Source: an uncultured Oscillospiraceae bacterium (GTDB lineage: Bacteria; Bacillota; Clostridia; Oscillospirales; Oscillospiraceae). Taken from it: a stretch of DNA of 36,857 nt. The notes under the pieces are model-generated. The model was given only the letters and a program-made list of their open reading frames with translations, did not search any database and was not told the origin of the DNA. Below are positions 1-8,617 of the stretch, piece after piece. Made by a program: the position numbers and the translations under genes. Position 1 is the stretch's first letter, and the number at the start of each line of letters is the position of its first letter. The stretch is taken from NCBI GenBank assembly GCA_947632695.1, contig CANRQC010000003.1, positions 1 to 36,857 on the forward strand, read 5' to 3'.

Positions 1-1
1 A

Positions 2-85
2 GCGGCACAGGCATTCCTGGACTTCGCGTCCAGCGAGGAAGCGGAGGAGTACATTACCGCGGCTGGCGCTGTGTATCCGAACTGA
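2..85 (+). CDS. pstS: PstS C-terminal end (phosphate-binding protein), partial
   Basis: The first 27 codons in frame 2 end in a TGA at 83-85 and read as the tail of a periplasmic-type binding protein (LDFASSEEAEEYI...VYPN). The gene is cut by the window start, so its signal peptide and ligand site cannot be seen. The assignment rests mainly on context: it sits one base ahead of pstC in a pst operon, the usual place of pstS. PstS would be the lipid-anchored extracellular protein that binds phosphate and delivers it to PstC/PstA. Confidence 0.75.
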   Translation, partial: AAQAFLDFASSEEAEEYITAAGAVYPN

Positions 86-86
86 T

Positions 87-959
87 ATGAAAAAGGCAAA
101 ATTAAAAGCGGTAGAGAGGACCATGCAGGTCCTCTTTACCCTGTGCGGACTGGTGGCGGTGGGGTTTGTCCTGCTCATCACCGTTTACCTTGTCATTTCC
201 GGTATCCCGGCAATTCGGGAGATTGGCCTTTTCAAGTTTCTTTTCGGAAAGACCTGGGCGGCGAGTGGGGATCAGTACGGGATTCTCCCGTTGATCCTTA
301 CATCCATATACGGCACCGCCGGAGCCATCGTCATCGGCGTACCTATCGGCTTTTTCACGGCGGTATTTCTCGCCAAGGTGGCGCCGAAAAGGATCGCGAA
401 TGTCATTCGCCCGGCGGTCAGTCTGCTGGCAGGGATCCCATCGGTGGTCTATGGCCTTGTGGGGATGTGTGTCCTGGTCCCAGCCCTGCGCAGCTGGCTC
501 CATCTGCCCGCCGGGGACAGCCTGCTGGCGGCGATCATTGTATTGGCTGTGATGATCCTGCCCTCCATCATCTCTCTTTCGGAGACGGCGCTGGAAGCGG
601 TGCCGAGAGAGTATGAGGAAGCGTCCCTGGCCCTGGGAGCGACAAAGCTGGAAACCTATTTCCGCGTTTCCGCGACCGCGGCGAAAAGCGGCATCGCCGC
701 GGCGGTGGTGCTGGGGATCGGACGGGCCATCGGGGAGGCCATGGCCATTATGATGGTGGCGGGAAATGTGGCGAATATGCCGGCCCTTACGAAATCGGTG
801 CGGTTTCTCACCACCGGTATCTCCATTGAGCTGAACTACTCCCAAGACGGAAGCTTACAGCGGCAGGCGCTGTTTTCCATCGGGCTTGTGCTGTTCCTCT
901 TTATCATGCTGATCAACGCCTTTTTGAACCTGGTTTTGAAACGGGAGAAGGAGGCTTAA
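87..959 (+). CDS. pstC: PstC phosphate ABC transporter permease
   Basis: 290 aa, normal length for PstC. It forms one half of the membrane channel that moves inorganic phosphate inward. Six hydrophobic segments are visible, the first at about residues 14-38. The cytoplasmic EAA-type coupling loop that contacts PstB is present (LEAVPREYEEASLALGAT, about residues 168-185). The ATG lies one base after the pstS stop with no clear ribosome site between, so translational coupling is likely. It is followed directly by pstA. The family is clear; PstC is separated from PstA by gene order and by the longer segment before the permease domain. Confidence 0.95.
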   Translation: MKKAKLKAVERTMQVLFTLCGLVAVGFVLLITVYLVISGIPAIREIGLFKFLFGKTWAASGDQYGILPLILTSIYGTAGAIVIGVPIGFFTAVFLAKVAPKRIANVIRPAVSLLAGIPSVVYGLVGMCVLVPALRSWLHLPAGDSLLAAIIVLAVMILPSIISLSETALEAVPREYEEASLALGATKLETYFRVSATAAKSGIAAAVVLGIGRAIGEAMAIMMVAGNVANMPALTKSVRFLTTGISIELNYSQDGSLQRQALFSIGLVLFLFIMLINAFLNLVLKREKEA

Positions 960-1808
960 ATGAGACGAAAAATCTATGAGATCATAGGCCGTGTCCTTCT
1001 GTACGGGTGTGCGGCGATCACCGTGGGACTGCTCCTGTTTCTGATCGGATATATCCTGTTTCGGGGGATCGGCGGGATCAACTGGCGGTTTTTATCCACC
1101 GCCGAGAGCGTCATCCATGGTACGGTGGGCATTCTTCCGGCCATCAAAAATACGCTTTTTGTAATTATTGTGTCTCTGATCGTGGCGCTTCCTCTGGGCG
1201 TCGGCGCGGCGGTCTATCTCACCGAATATGCCCGGAACCGGCGGTTTGTAGCGGCCATCGAGTTTGCCTCCGAAACGCTGGCGGGGATCCCCTCCATCAT
1301 TTACGCGCTTGTGGGCGTCATTATCTTTTGTACGGCGCTGAAGCTGCAAAAGACGCTGCTGGCCGGTTCCCTGACCCTGGTGATGATGATCCTGCCAACC
1401 ATTATACGGTCCACGCAGGAGAGCTTGAAAACAGTACCCCAGTCCTATCGGGAGGGCGCGCTGGGCCTGGGGAGCGGAAAATGGCACATGATCCGCACGG
1501 TCGTGCTGCCGTCCTCCATCGACGGGATCGTCACGGGATGTATTCTCGCCGTGGGCCGGGTAGTGGGAGAGAGCGCCGTGCTGATGTATACCGCCGGAAT
1601 GAGTATGGCGATGCAGAGCTTCTCCATTGACCGTATTGCCGGCGCTTCGGGCGCCACGCTCACCGTCGCGCTTTACCATTACGCCAAAGAAAACGCGGAT
1701 TTCGCGGTTGCTTTTTCCATTGCGACCATTCTGCTGATCCTGACGGTCATCATCAATTTTTCCGCGAGTTTTCTCGGCAAGAAACTTAAGGAGTGGACCT
1801 ATGGCTGA
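960..1808 (+). CDS. pstA: PstA phosphate ABC transporter permease
   Basis: 282 aa, the second membrane subunit of the Pst importer. It has the binding-protein-dependent permease fold, with a first membrane span at about residues 8-32 and an EAA-type loop ([19 protein letters not shown]) at about 155-173 that docks on PstB. The start follows the pstC stop with no gap, and a strong GAGAAGGAGG site lies inside the end of pstC. The last 8 bases overlap pstB (ATGGCTGA), typical of tight coupling in one polycistronic mRNA. Nothing is truncated. Confidence 0.95.
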   Translation: MRRKIYEIIGRVLLYGCAAITVGLLLFLIGYILFRGIGGINWRFLSTAESVIHGTVGILPAIKNTLFVIIVSLIVALPLGVGAAVYLTEYARNRRFVAAIEFASETLAGIPSIIYALVGVIIFCTALKLQKTLLAGSLTLVMMILPTIIRSTQESLKTVPQSYREGALGLGSGKWHMIRTVVLPSSIDGIVTGCILAVGRVVGESAVLMYTAGMSMAMQSFSIDRIAGASGATLTVALYHYAKENADFAVAFSIATILLILTVIINFSASFLGKKLKEWTYG

Positions 1809-2559
1809 AACCATTCTTTCCGCAAGGAATCTTGACTTTTTTTATGGAGAAACCCACGCCTTGAAGAATATCAGCCTTGATATTCCTGAACACAAGATCA
1901 CGGCGCTGATCGGGCCGTCCGGCTGTGGGAAATCCACATTCCTGCGTACTATCAACCGAATGAACGACCTAATCGAAGGGGTAAAAGTGACCGGTTCTCT
2001 GACCTACCGCGGTCAGGAGATTTATGCGCCGGGTCTGGATGTGACAGAACTTCGCAAGAATATCGGCATGGTATTCCAGAAACCCAACCCGTTTCCCATG
2101 TCCATCTACGACAACGTGGCCTACGGACCCCGCACCCACGGAATCCGTGCGAAAGCCAAGCTGGACGATCTTGTGGAGCAGTCTCTGCGGGACGCGGCGA
2201 TCTGGGACGAAGTAAAGGACCGGCTGAAAAAGAACGCGCTGGGGCTCTCCGGTGGTCAGCAGCAGCGCCTTTGTATCGCCCGCGCCCTGGCGGTCAGGCC
2301 GGATGTCCTCCTGATGGACGAGTCCACCTCGGCTCTGGACCCGATTTCCACTTCCAAGATCGAGGATCTGGCGATGGAGCTGAAAAAAGACTACACCATC
2401 GTGATCGTCACCCACAATATGCAGCAGGCGGTGCGAATTTCGGACAGAACTGCATTCTTCCTTTTGGGGGAGCTGATCGAATACGGAGACACAGAGAAAA
2501 TGTTCTCCCAGCCCGAGGATAAGCGAACCGAGGATTACATCACAGGGAGGTTTGGTTAA
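1801..2559 (+). CDS. pstB: PstB phosphate ABC transporter ATPase
   Basis: 252 aa, full-length PstB. It hydrolyses ATP to drive the PstCA channel from the cytoplasmic face. Walker A is GPSGCGKST at residues 38-46. The characteristic NRMNDLI segment of PstB follows, then the Q-loop (VFQKPNPFP), the LSGGQQQR signature, and Walker B ending LLMDEST. The H-loop is in VTHNMQQA. The start overlaps pstA by 8 bases and the stop overlaps the phoU ATG by one base, so the five genes are read as one unit. No abnormal residue was noticed. Confidence 0.97.
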   Translation: MAETILSARNLDFFYGETHALKNISLDIPEHKITALIGPSGCGKSTFLRTINRMNDLIEGVKVTGSLTYRGQEIYAPGLDVTELRKNIGMVFQKPNPFPMSIYDNVAYGPRTHGIRAKAKLDDLVEQSLRDAAIWDEVKDRLKKNALGLSGGQQQRLCIARALAVRPDVLLMDESTSALDPISTSKIEDLAMELKKDYTIVIVTHNMQQAVRISDRTAFFLLGELIEYGDTEKMFSQPEDKRTEDYITGRFG

Positions 2560-3215
2560 TGAGGACGCGATTTGACGAGCAGCTTAATACATTGGGTCAG
2601 GAGCTTATCAAGATGGGGGCGCTGTGCGAGGAAGTGATTTCTTTGGCGGCTTCCGCCCTCATTCAAAAGGACGACGCCCTGGCGGCGAAGATCGCGCCGC
2701 TGGACCATGAGATCGATGAAAAAGAGCGGCAGATCGAATCCATGTGCCTGCGGCTGCTGCTCCAGCAGCAGCCGGTAGCGCGGGATCTGCGGCAAATATC
2801 CGCTGCCCTGAAAATGGTAACGGATATGGAGCGGATCGGGGATCAGGCGGAGGATATCGCGGAAATTCTGCCGTTTCTGAATGGCAGAACGCTGCCCGAA
2901 CATATCAAAATTCGGGAAATGGCAAGGGGGGCTTCTAAAATGGTAACGGACAGCGTGGACGCCTATGTGAAGCAGGATATAGCCCTTGCCGAAGCGGTCA
3001 TTGCTTCCGACGACATTGTAGACGATTACTTCACCAGCATTAAAAGCAGTTTGATTTCCCTGATCGCGCAAAATCCAACCGAAGGGGAATATGCCCTTGA
3101 CCTTTTGATGGTAGCGAAGTATTTTGAGCGGATCGGGGATCACGCGACGAATATTGCCGGATGGGTGTTGTTTTCTGTCACCGGGGAAAAAGGCGCGCAG
3201 TCACCAGGAGATTGA
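2559..3215 (+). CDS. phoU: PhoU phosphate signalling regulator
   Basis: 218 aa, standard length. PhoU is a cytoplasmic protein of two similar three-helix bundles; each repeat carries an acidic metal-binding motif. They can be seen as MERIGDQAEDIAE (about residues 90-102) and FERIGDHATNIAG (about 188-200). It links the Pst transporter to the PhoR kinase and keeps Pho genes off when phosphate is ample. The ATG overlaps the pstB stop by one base. The position between pstB and the response regulator fits its role as the bridge between the importer and the two-component system. Confidence 0.95.
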   Translation: MRTRFDEQLNTLGQELIKMGALCEEVISLAASALIQKDDALAAKIAPLDHEIDEKERQIESMCLRLLLQQQPVARDLRQISAALKMVTDMERIGDQAEDIAEILPFLNGRTLPEHIKIREMARGASKMVTDSVDAYVKQDIALAEAVIASDDIVDDYFTSIKSSLISLIAQNPTEGEYALDLLMVAKYFERIGDHATNIAGWVLFSVTGEKGAQSPGD

Positions 3216-3279
3216 AAAAAGCCAGGAAAGGTGCTATTATAGGCTTGCTTTTCTATTCCCTGAAAGGAAGGTGATTTTC

Positions 3280-3948
3280 TTGATTTTCTGTGTAGAAGAT
3301 GATAACGGAATCCGTGACTTAATGATCTATACCTTGAACGCCGCGGGCTTTGAGGCAAAGGGCTTTTCAGATGGAACGGCCTTTTGGGAGGCGCTTCGCG
3401 AGGACACCCCGGAGCTGGTGCTTCTTGATATTATGCTCCCCGGCGAGGACGGTATCAGTATCTTGAAAAGGCTGCGCGCAAGCGGCAATCCAGTGCCGGT
3501 CATCATGGCTACCGCCAAAGGAACCGAATACGACAAGGTGATCGGACTTGACCTCGGCGCGGACGACTATCTATCTAAGCCTTTCGGCATGATGGAAATG
3601 GTGTCCCGTGTAAAAGCGGTCCTCCGCCGCGTTTCTCCTGTTTCTCAAAGCGAGGTATTATCGCACAGCGGGATCCGGATGGACACGGCACAGCACATTG
3701 TAACCGTGGACGGGGCGCGCGTGGAGTTTACCTTTAAGGAATACGAACTGCTCCGCAAATTTATGGAAAATCCCGGTCGGGTGTTTACCCGGGACCAGCT
3801 TCTCACAAGTATATGGGGCGACTCGTTTCTAGGCGAAACCCGCACCGTGGACGTTCATATCGGTACGCTGCGGAGCAAGCTCCTGCGCTGCGGCGACTGC
3901 ATTGAAACCGTGCGAGGCGTTGGCTATCGGTTGGGGGCGGAGAAATGA
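3280..3948 (+). CDS. OmpR-family response regulator (PhoB/PhoP-type)
   Basis: 222 aa from the TTG at 3280, which has an AAGGTGA site five bases upstream and puts the normal receiver start (IFCVEDD) at the N-terminus; a longer reading from 3124 would overlap phoU and adds no conserved sequence. The receiver domain has the acidic pair ED at 6-7, phosphoacceptor D50 (LVLLDIMLPG) and the conserved KPF lysine near residue 100. The C-terminal winged helix (about 128-220) has the OmpR features FTFKEYELL and VRGVGYRL. It should bind Pho promoters when phosphorylated by the kinase encoded next. PhoB/PhoP is inferred from the pst-phoU context. Confidence 0.9.
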   Translation: MIFCVEDDNGIRDLMIYTLNAAGFEAKGFSDGTAFWEALREDTPELVLLDIMLPGEDGISILKRLRASGNPVPVIMATAKGTEYDKVIGLDLGADDYLSKPFGMMEMVSRVKAVLRRVSPVSQSEVLSHSGIRMDTAQHIVTVDGARVEFTFKEYELLRKFMENPGRVFTRDQLLTSIWGDSFLGETRTVDVHIGTLRSKLLRCGDCIETVRGVGYRLGAEK

Positions 3949-5609
3949 CAAAACGAATTTTCAGATCCATCTGTCTTGTCGCGATAGCTGTTTTTCTCGC
4001 TTCCGTGACGCTCTTTCTCTGGGTACTTTATGATTATTTTGGAAATGTTCAGCGGAATCAACTGAAAACGCAGACGGAGCTGGCAGCGCGGGGCGTCGAG
4101 GCTGTGGGGGCGGAGTATTTTGAGGGACTTTCCCCTAAAGGATACCGCGTCTCATGGATCAGCGCGAACGGCAACGTGCTTTACGACAGTGAAGCGGATT
4201 CCTCTGAAATGGAAAATCACCTTGCCCGTGAGGAAATCAAGGAAGCCCTTGAATCCGGCTACGGCGAGAGCGCCAGGTATTCCGCGACGCTGATGGAACG
4301 CACACTTTACAGCGCGAAAAGGCTGACCGATGGAACAGTCGTCCGGCTTTCTGTCGCGCAAAGTACACTTTTGACGCTGCTTTTAGGAATGACGCAGCCC
4401 ATCATCATGATCGCTGTGATTGCTGTTGTAGTATCTTTCTGGCTGGCACACCGCCTTTCCAAAAACATTACCGCCCCCTTAAATCAGCTCAATTTGGACG
4501 ATCCGCTGAATAATGAAGGATACGACGAACTTTCTCCGCTGCTCCGGCGGATCGACGCCCAGCAGCGCCAGATCCGAGGACAGGAACAGGAACTGCGGCA
4601 AAAGCAGGAGGAATTTGAAGCCGTTACGGAAAATATGGCCGAGGGTATTATTCTTCTGAACACGAAGGGCGTAATTTTAGGAATCAATCGGGCCGCGAGT
4701 ACCCTTTTCGGAACGAACCGAAACGCTATCGGCAAATACATTTTATCGGTCAATCGCAAGCTTGAACTATCGGAGCTTCTTTCGGGGATAGAAAGCGGGG
4801 TACGGAAGGAAAAAACCATAGACTTGAACGGCGGAAAATACCAGCTTGCGTTAAACCCGGTCAGAGAGCGTGATAAAGTATCCGGCGCTGTGCTTCTCAT
4901 GCTTGACGTTACGGAGAAAGAGCAACGCGACGAGATGCGCCGGGAGTTTACGGCGAATGTATCCCATGAACTCAAGACACCGCTGCATACCATCGCGGGG
5001 TGCGCGGAGCTTTTGGAAAACGGCATGGTGCGCCCCGAAGATACGGCGAGGTTCTATTCTCAAATTCGCGGCGAGGCCGGACGCATGATCGCTCTGGTGG
5101 AAGATATTATCCGTCTTTCCCATTTGGACGAGGGGGCGGAGGACATGAAGCGAGAGCGGGTCGATCTTTATGATCTGGCTGCCGAAACAGTGAAGTCCCT
5201 TTCCCGGGAGGCAGAAAGCGCCGGCGTCTCCTTAAGCGTAGAGGGTGAAAGCGCCGCTATAGTAGGCACGCCGCAGCTTCTTGAAAGCATAATTTATAAT
5301 CTCACGGACAACGCGATCAAGTATAACCGACAGGGCGGAACGGTAAAAGTATCGGTAGAATCCCTTTCAGATGGCGTTCGTCTTTCGGTAGCTGATACGG
5401 GGATCGGTATTCCGCCGGAGCATCGGGAGCGCATTTTCGAGCGTTTCTACCGAGTAGACAAAAGCCGCTCCAAAGAGCTTGGCGGCACGGGTTTGGGACT
5501 GTCTATCGTCAAACACGCCGCAAGACTTCATAACGCGAAAATAGAACTGCAAAGCGCAGAGGGTAAAGGCACAACCATCACCGTCATCTTTCCTAAATCT
5601 TCAAAATGA
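3945..5609 (+). CDS. phoR: PhoR-type sensor histidine kinase
   Basis: 554 aa, starting in an ATGA overlap with the regulator. Order: membrane span about 9-30, extracytoplasmic domain about 31-140, second span about 145-168, linker helix, PAS domain about 215-330, HisKA with phosphoacceptor H341 (VSHELKTPL), and HATPase with N-box (NLTDNAIKYN), DTGIGIP and GGTGLGLSIVK boxes. It is a complete kinase. It probably reads phosphate status through PhoU/Pst and phosphorylates the preceding regulator. The PAS and extracytoplasmic layout matches Gram-positive PhoR. A weak hairpin terminator follows. Confidence 0.9.
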   Translation: MTKRIFRSICLVAIAVFLASVTLFLWVLYDYFGNVQRNQLKTQTELAARGVEAVGAEYFEGLSPKGYRVSWISANGNVLYDSEADSSEMENHLAREEIKEALESGYGESARYSATLMERTLYSAKRLTDGTVVRLSVAQSTLLTLLLGMTQPIIMIAVIAVVVSFWLAHRLSKNITAPLNQLNLDDPLNNEGYDELSPLLRRIDAQQRQIRGQEQELRQKQEEFEAVTENMAEGIILLNTKGVILGINRAASTLFGTNRNAIGKYILSVNRKLELSELLSGIESGVRKEKTIDLNGGKYQLALNPVRERDKVSGAVLLMLDVTEKEQRDEMRREFTANVSHELKTPLHTIAGCAELLENGMVRPEDTARFYSQIRGEAGRMIALVEDIIRLSHLDEGAEDMKRERVDLYDLAAETVKSLSREAESAGVSLSVEGESAAIVGTPQLLESIIYNLTDNAIKYNRQGGTVKVSVESLSDGVRLSVADTGIGIPPEHRERIFERFYRVDKSRSKELGGTGLGLSIVKHAARLHNAKIELQSAEGKGTTITVIFPKSSK

Positions 5610-5619
5610 CATTAAAACA

Positions 5620-5642
5620 GTGGAAAGCCCGCGGCTTTTCAC
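5620..5642 (+). terminator. Probable terminator of the pst-phoU-phoPR operon
   Basis: Ten-base stem (GTGGAAAGCC / GGCTTTTCAC, one G-T pair) around a CGC triloop, beginning 11 bases after the phoR stop and followed by TTTGAAC. The T tract is short, so strength is uncertain. Confidence 0.5.
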
Positions 5643-6180
5643 TTTGAACAATTCACAGTGGATGCTGAAATACACGCCGAAGAAATTGGCCTTGGCAGCC
5701 GGACATATACCCTGGTAAATATTGATGAGTGAGGTTGTCCTAGTTCTGCAATGGAACCCAAAAGGCATAACCGACCGCCTGTGGGGCCGTGTATCGCCGT
5801 TTGTGGCGATTGTTCCGCAGGGTGGGACAGGACACGGAGAACGGGAAAACGGGCCAATTTGCCCCCGTGTACGGGGAGCCGGGAGAGGCAGTAAATGACA
5901 AATTGGATGGAATCGCGCTGTCCGATTTCGTTGCGGGAATAAGCGCCGGGGTTGCTGTCGCACCCCGGTGCGTTTTGCAGCGGACGGCAATGCCGACCGC
6001 GCAAGGGGTTTGACGGTTTTGCCCAGATAAAAAATACGGCGCCGTATTTTCGGCCCTGACGCCGGGATACGGCGCCGTAATTCCCAAAACCGCCGATTCT
6101 TCAAGGACTTTTTACGACGCCGCCGCGGGAACAGGGGTGATACTAATGAATAAAGAAACGGCGGCCCATAAAGCTTCAAA
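5643..6180. other. Gene-free stretch with a short possible coding relic
   Basis: About 540 bases with no convincing gene. Directly after the phoR terminator, 5643-5733 reads open in one frame and ends in a stop (…HAEEIGLGSRTYTLVNIDE), which looks like the tail of a lost protein, but no family is recognised and there is no start. An open frame at 5789-6013 has no ribosome site and low-complexity sequence. A GC-rich hairpin lies at about 5952-5982. The twin palindromes at 6031-6079 are listed separately. The stretch resembles the debris of insertion rather than a normal intergenic region. Confidence 0.4.
6031..6079. repeat. Two copies of a perfect palindrome TACGGCGCCGTA
   Basis: The first copy, with AAAA/TTTT extensions, is a perfect 20-bp palindrome at 6031-6050. 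The second 12-bp copy is at 6068-6079, and the centres are 33 bp apart. They sit between a short inverted pair CGGTTTTG (about 6014-6021) and CAAAACCG (about 6085-6092), so the whole block is roughly symmetric. It could be a protein-binding site or the residue of a small mobile element. Confidence 0.6.
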
Positions 6181-6223
6181 ACGCGGAGCCGACAGCAGTT
6201 CTAGCCTGCTGTCGGCTCCGCGT
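6181..6223 (-). terminator. Terminator of the Asp-rich repeat gene
   Basis: Perfect 18-bp stem (6181-6198 with 6206-6223) around a 7-base loop. On the - strand it is followed by TTTTGAAGCTTT, so it most likely ends the leftward transcript of the gene at 6326-6775. Confidence 0.7.
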
Positions 6224-6325
6224 CTATGCGTCCGGCTCGTTTGTGATTATTCTTCGTTGGTAAATGGAGATATAGGAGAACACGTTTCGCCGTGAAACCG
6301 ATTAAGGGAAAAAGGAATTGCCATT

Positions 6326-6775
6326 TCACTGCCTGTTCGCTTTTTTCAATTCCTTTTGGGCGGCTTTAATCACACGCTGTAGCTCGTCAAGCTCCTGTTC
6401 CAGAGCTTCAGCGATATAATCTCCGGTAATCACGGCGGCACGGATCATGCAGGCGGTACTTATAATGGCGTCCTCCACCTCTTTTCCAAGGCCCAGGAGC
6501 TGCAGAGACCCGGTGCCGTTTTCATCGTACAGCACCACGTCCGGAATTCCGTTTTTATCCGTATCTCCGAAGTAGAGATTGAATTCTCCGTCGCCGGTGA
6601 GATCCACCGCCAGCGTGTCGATATCGCCGTCGCCGGTGGTGTCCAGCAGGGCCAGATCCGCCTCCTTGTCTCCGTCAATATCGATCAGGATCTCATCCTT
6701 CCCGCTGCGAAGCAGCGTCTTGTGCCAGTCGCGGTCAAATTTCATTTTGGTTTTCAGTTTTCTCAGGGTTCCCAT
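6326..6775 (-). CDS. Small Asp-rich calcium-repeat-like protein of unknown function
   Basis: 149 aa from the ATG at 6775, which has a GGAG site nine bases upstream; a TTG two codons earlier is too close to that site. The centre (residues 32-89) has five Asp-rich loops spaced about 13 residues apart: DIDGDKEAD, DTTGDGDID, DLTGDGEF, DTDKNGIPD and DENGTG. They resemble EF-hand, dockerin or FG-GAP calcium loops, so calcium binding is plausible. There is no signal peptide, odd for most such repeats. The C-terminus (about 100-148) is a charged helix rich in E, L and K. No specific family is recognised. A strong terminator lies about 100 bases downstream. Confidence 0.7.
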   Translation of the reverse strand: MGTLRKLKTKMKFDRDWHKTLLRSGKDEILIDIDGDKEADLALLDTTGDGDIDTLAVDLTGDGEFNLYFGDTDKNGIPDVVLYDENGTGSLQLLGLGKEVEDAIISTACMIRAAVITGDYIAEALEQELDELQRVIKAAQKELKKANRQ

Positions 6776-6828
6776 AGTCAAGTGCTCCTTTCTTTTATTT
6801 TAGGCTTTTACAGCCTGTTTTATAGGGT

Positions 6829-6999
6829 TATTCTGTCCGCAGCGCGACAACCGGATCTTTCTTCGCGGCGCTTCTGGAGGGGATGATTCCGGCAATCAGC
6901 GTCAGCGCCATGCTGATCGCGATCAAAATGAGCGCGGCAGGCAGCGGCAGGAACGCGCTTAAATTACCGATGCCGGTCAAATGATGCAGAATTTTGACT
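6829..6999 (-). pseudogene. C-terminal remnant of an FtsX/MacB-type ABC permease
   Basis: Reading left from about 6999 to a TAA at 6829-6831 gives the typical end of a MacB/FtsX permease: a hydrophobic last span (about LPAALILIAISMALTLIAG) and the conserved cytoplasmic tail IPSRSAAKKDPVVALRTE. The frame runs on upstream without a stop but loses all resemblance to the family near 7000, close to the end of the radical SAM gene. The membrane-spanning N-terminus, the extracytoplasmic domain and the partner ATPase are missing. It is a truncated relic left by deletion or insertion and cannot make a working transporter. Confidence 0.75.
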
Positions 7000-7069
7000 T
7001 CCTTTGAAGTGCGGTTCCGATGACTGCAACAGCGGTGGCATCCGTGAAAATCCGATATGGAATCACGCC

Positions 7070-8440
7070 TTACTTCTTACTTTCTTTGGCACACTTGGAA
7101 CAACCGGCACAACTGTCCCAAAGCTCCGTGGCTTTCGGCGTCCACTTTTCGGCATAGCGGGAGGTTTTCTCGCACAGATGCTCGGCGCTTTCCGGGCTTT
7201 GGTAGTCGGTGTTGACCGCGCCTGTCTCACTGACCATTTTCGGAAGAAGATCCGGATTTTCCAGCATGGGACACGGGCGAAGCATATTGTCATTGAAAGG
7301 CTGCCCGTTGTGGTAGGCCATGAACAGAGGGCTTTGGAGCGCGTCCAGAAGGGTCGTGTTGTGGATATTGCAGTTGGAATAGTGGATAAACACGCAGGGC
7401 TCCACATCGCCCTTGGCGTTGATATGCAGATACCGCCTGCCTCCAGCGATACAGCCGCCCACATATTGGCCGTCATTCTGGAAGTCCATGGTGAAAATGG
7501 GCTTCGTTTCACGGAAAGCACGGATGTTGCGCATCACCGTTTCTCGCTGTTCCGGGGTGGGGAGAAGCTCGATGGCCGCATCGTTGCCCACAGGCATATA
7601 GTGGAAGAACCAGCAGAACAGCGCGCCGGATTCGATCAGATAGTCGAAAAATTCCTCGCTGGTGATATCCGCGTAATTTCTGCTGGTGTAGCAGGTGGAG
7701 ATGCCAAAGAGCAGGTGGTGAGACTTCAAAAGCTCCATGGCGCGCTTGACTTTTGCATAGCTTCCCTCTCCACGGCGGCTGTCGTTTGCTTCCTCAAAGC
7801 CCTCCAGAGAGATGGCGGGAACAAAGTTCTTGACCCGCAGCATCTCCTGACAGAACGCTTCATCAATCAGAGTCCCGTTGGTAAAGGACAGGAATTCACA
7901 GTCCGGGTGCATTTCGCACAGCCGGATCAGGTCGGCTTTGCGCACCAGGGGTTCGCCGCCTGTATAGATGTACAGGTACACGCCCAACTCTTTTCCCTGC
8001 CGGATAATGGAGTCAATGGTTTCCAGACTCAGGTTCAGCTTGTGTCCGTATTCCGCCGCCCAGCAGCCGGTGCAGTGCATATTGCAGGCGGAGGTGGGGT
8101 CCAAAAGGATCGCCCAGGGAATATTGCAGCCGTATTTCTCGGCCATTTCGTTCTGCGTGGCGCTCCCTTTCAGGCTGCCGTTAAACAGAAGATTCTGGAA
8201 AAACGCTTTCCGGACGCCGGGATCCAACTCATATGCCTTCAGGATCAGTTGATACCAATTTCCTTTTTCTTCGATGGCTTGACGGACTGCCGCGCGCTGG
8301 CTCTCATACCAGCCGCTGGGGGAATGTCTGTCAACAAACGCCATCAGCTTGGGGATGTTTTCTTCTGGATTGTTTTCCACATAGTTCAGAGCCTGATTGA
8401 TCGCGAAATTCTGCATTGCGGTTTTCAAAGAAGTATTCAT
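7070..8440 (-). CDS. Radical SAM/SPASM-type enzyme, substrate unknown
   Basis: 456 aa from the ATG at 8440 behind AGAAAGGAAAG; a longer open frame upstream is not needed and would run over the promoter. The radical SAM core has the CxxxCxxC cluster motif CNMHCTGC at residues 119-126 and the SAM-binding TGGEPL at 160-165. A conserved GCNIPW precedes the cluster. The C-terminal third is Cys-rich (GGCIAGG, VEPCVF, RPCPML, DSCAGCSKC), consistent with SPASM-type auxiliary iron-sulfur clusters, as in enzymes that modify peptides or carry out other radical chemistry. It is divergent from a cluster-less paralogue and a patatin-like gene, so they probably work in one pathway. Substrate cannot be told. 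Confidence 0.85.
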   Translation of the reverse strand: MNTSLKTAMQNFAINQALNYVENNPEENIPKLMAFVDRHSPSGWYESQRAAVRQAIEEKGNWYQLILKAYELDPGVRKAFFQNLLFNGSLKGSATQNEMAEKYGCNIPWAILLDPTSACNMHCTGCWAAEYGHKLNLSLETIDSIIRQGKELGVYLYIYTGGEPLVRKADLIRLCEMHPDCEFLSFTNGTLIDEAFCQEMLRVKNFVPAISLEGFEEANDSRRGEGSYAKVKRAMELLKSHHLLFGISTCYTSRNYADITSEEFFDYLIESGALFCWFFHYMPVGNDAAIELLPTPEQRETVMRNIRAFRETKPIFTMDFQNDGQYVGGCIAGGRRYLHINAKGDVEPCVFIHYSNCNIHNTTLLDALQSPLFMAYHNGQPFNDNMLRPCPMLENPDLLPKMVSETGAVNTDYQSPESAEHLCEKTSRYAEKWTPKATELWDSCAGCSKCAKESKK

Positions 8441-8506
8441 ATTTTTTCTTTCCTTTCTATCACTATTTGAAACGAGAACCGACTCAGCATCCTGAGTTTC
8501 AAGCAA

Positions 8507-8535
8507 AGTATACTGTGAAAAAACGCGAAAGTCAT
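8507..8535 (-). promoter_or_regulatory. Promoter of the radical SAM gene
   Basis: On the - strand, -35 ATGACT (8530-8535), 17-base spacer and -10 TATACT (8507-8512). It lies 67 bases upstream of the chosen ATG and next to the operator-like palindrome at 8552-8572. Confidence 0.55.
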
Positions 8536-8551
8536 GGGACAGAAGGGAATG

Positions 8552-8572
8552 CGCGTCCAAATTTCGGACGCG
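8552..8572. promoter_or_regulatory. Operator-like palindrome between divergent promoters
   Basis: A 21-bp inverted repeat with 7-bp perfect outer arms CGCGTCC / GGACGCG around an AT-rich centre. It lies 17 bases upstream of the radical SAM -35 box and is a good candidate site for the nearby TetR-type regulator. Confidence 0.5.
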
Positions 8573-8590
8573 ACGCTGACTTTGTTCCTT

Positions 8591-8616
8591 TTTTGGACGC
8601 GGCGGGCTGTTTGTCC
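8591..8616. promoter_or_regulatory. Candidate TetR operator upstream of the + strand operon
   Basis: TTTTGGAC, 13 bases, TGTCC. The same half-sites with the same 13-base gap occur upstream of the TetR gene (11420-11449). The adjoining TTGTTCCTTTTTTGGAC is also shared by both places. The site ends at the -35 box of the promoter at 8618-8646, where a perfect CCCTTGCAAGGG palindrome (8615-8626) adds another possible contact. Confidence 0.5.
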
Positions 8617-8617
8617 C

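Noticed and set aside
5789-6013. 74-codon + strand open frame after phoR
   Set aside because: No ribosome site, odd composition and no recognisable fold.
6146-6294. Short open frame starting MNKETAAHKASK
   Set aside because: It runs through the 18-bp terminator stem, so it is unlikely to be coding.
7004-8470. + strand open frame of 488 codons opposite the radical SAM gene
   Set aside because: The - strand carries CxxxCxxC and GGEP motifs and a ribosome site; the + strand frame is a shadow.
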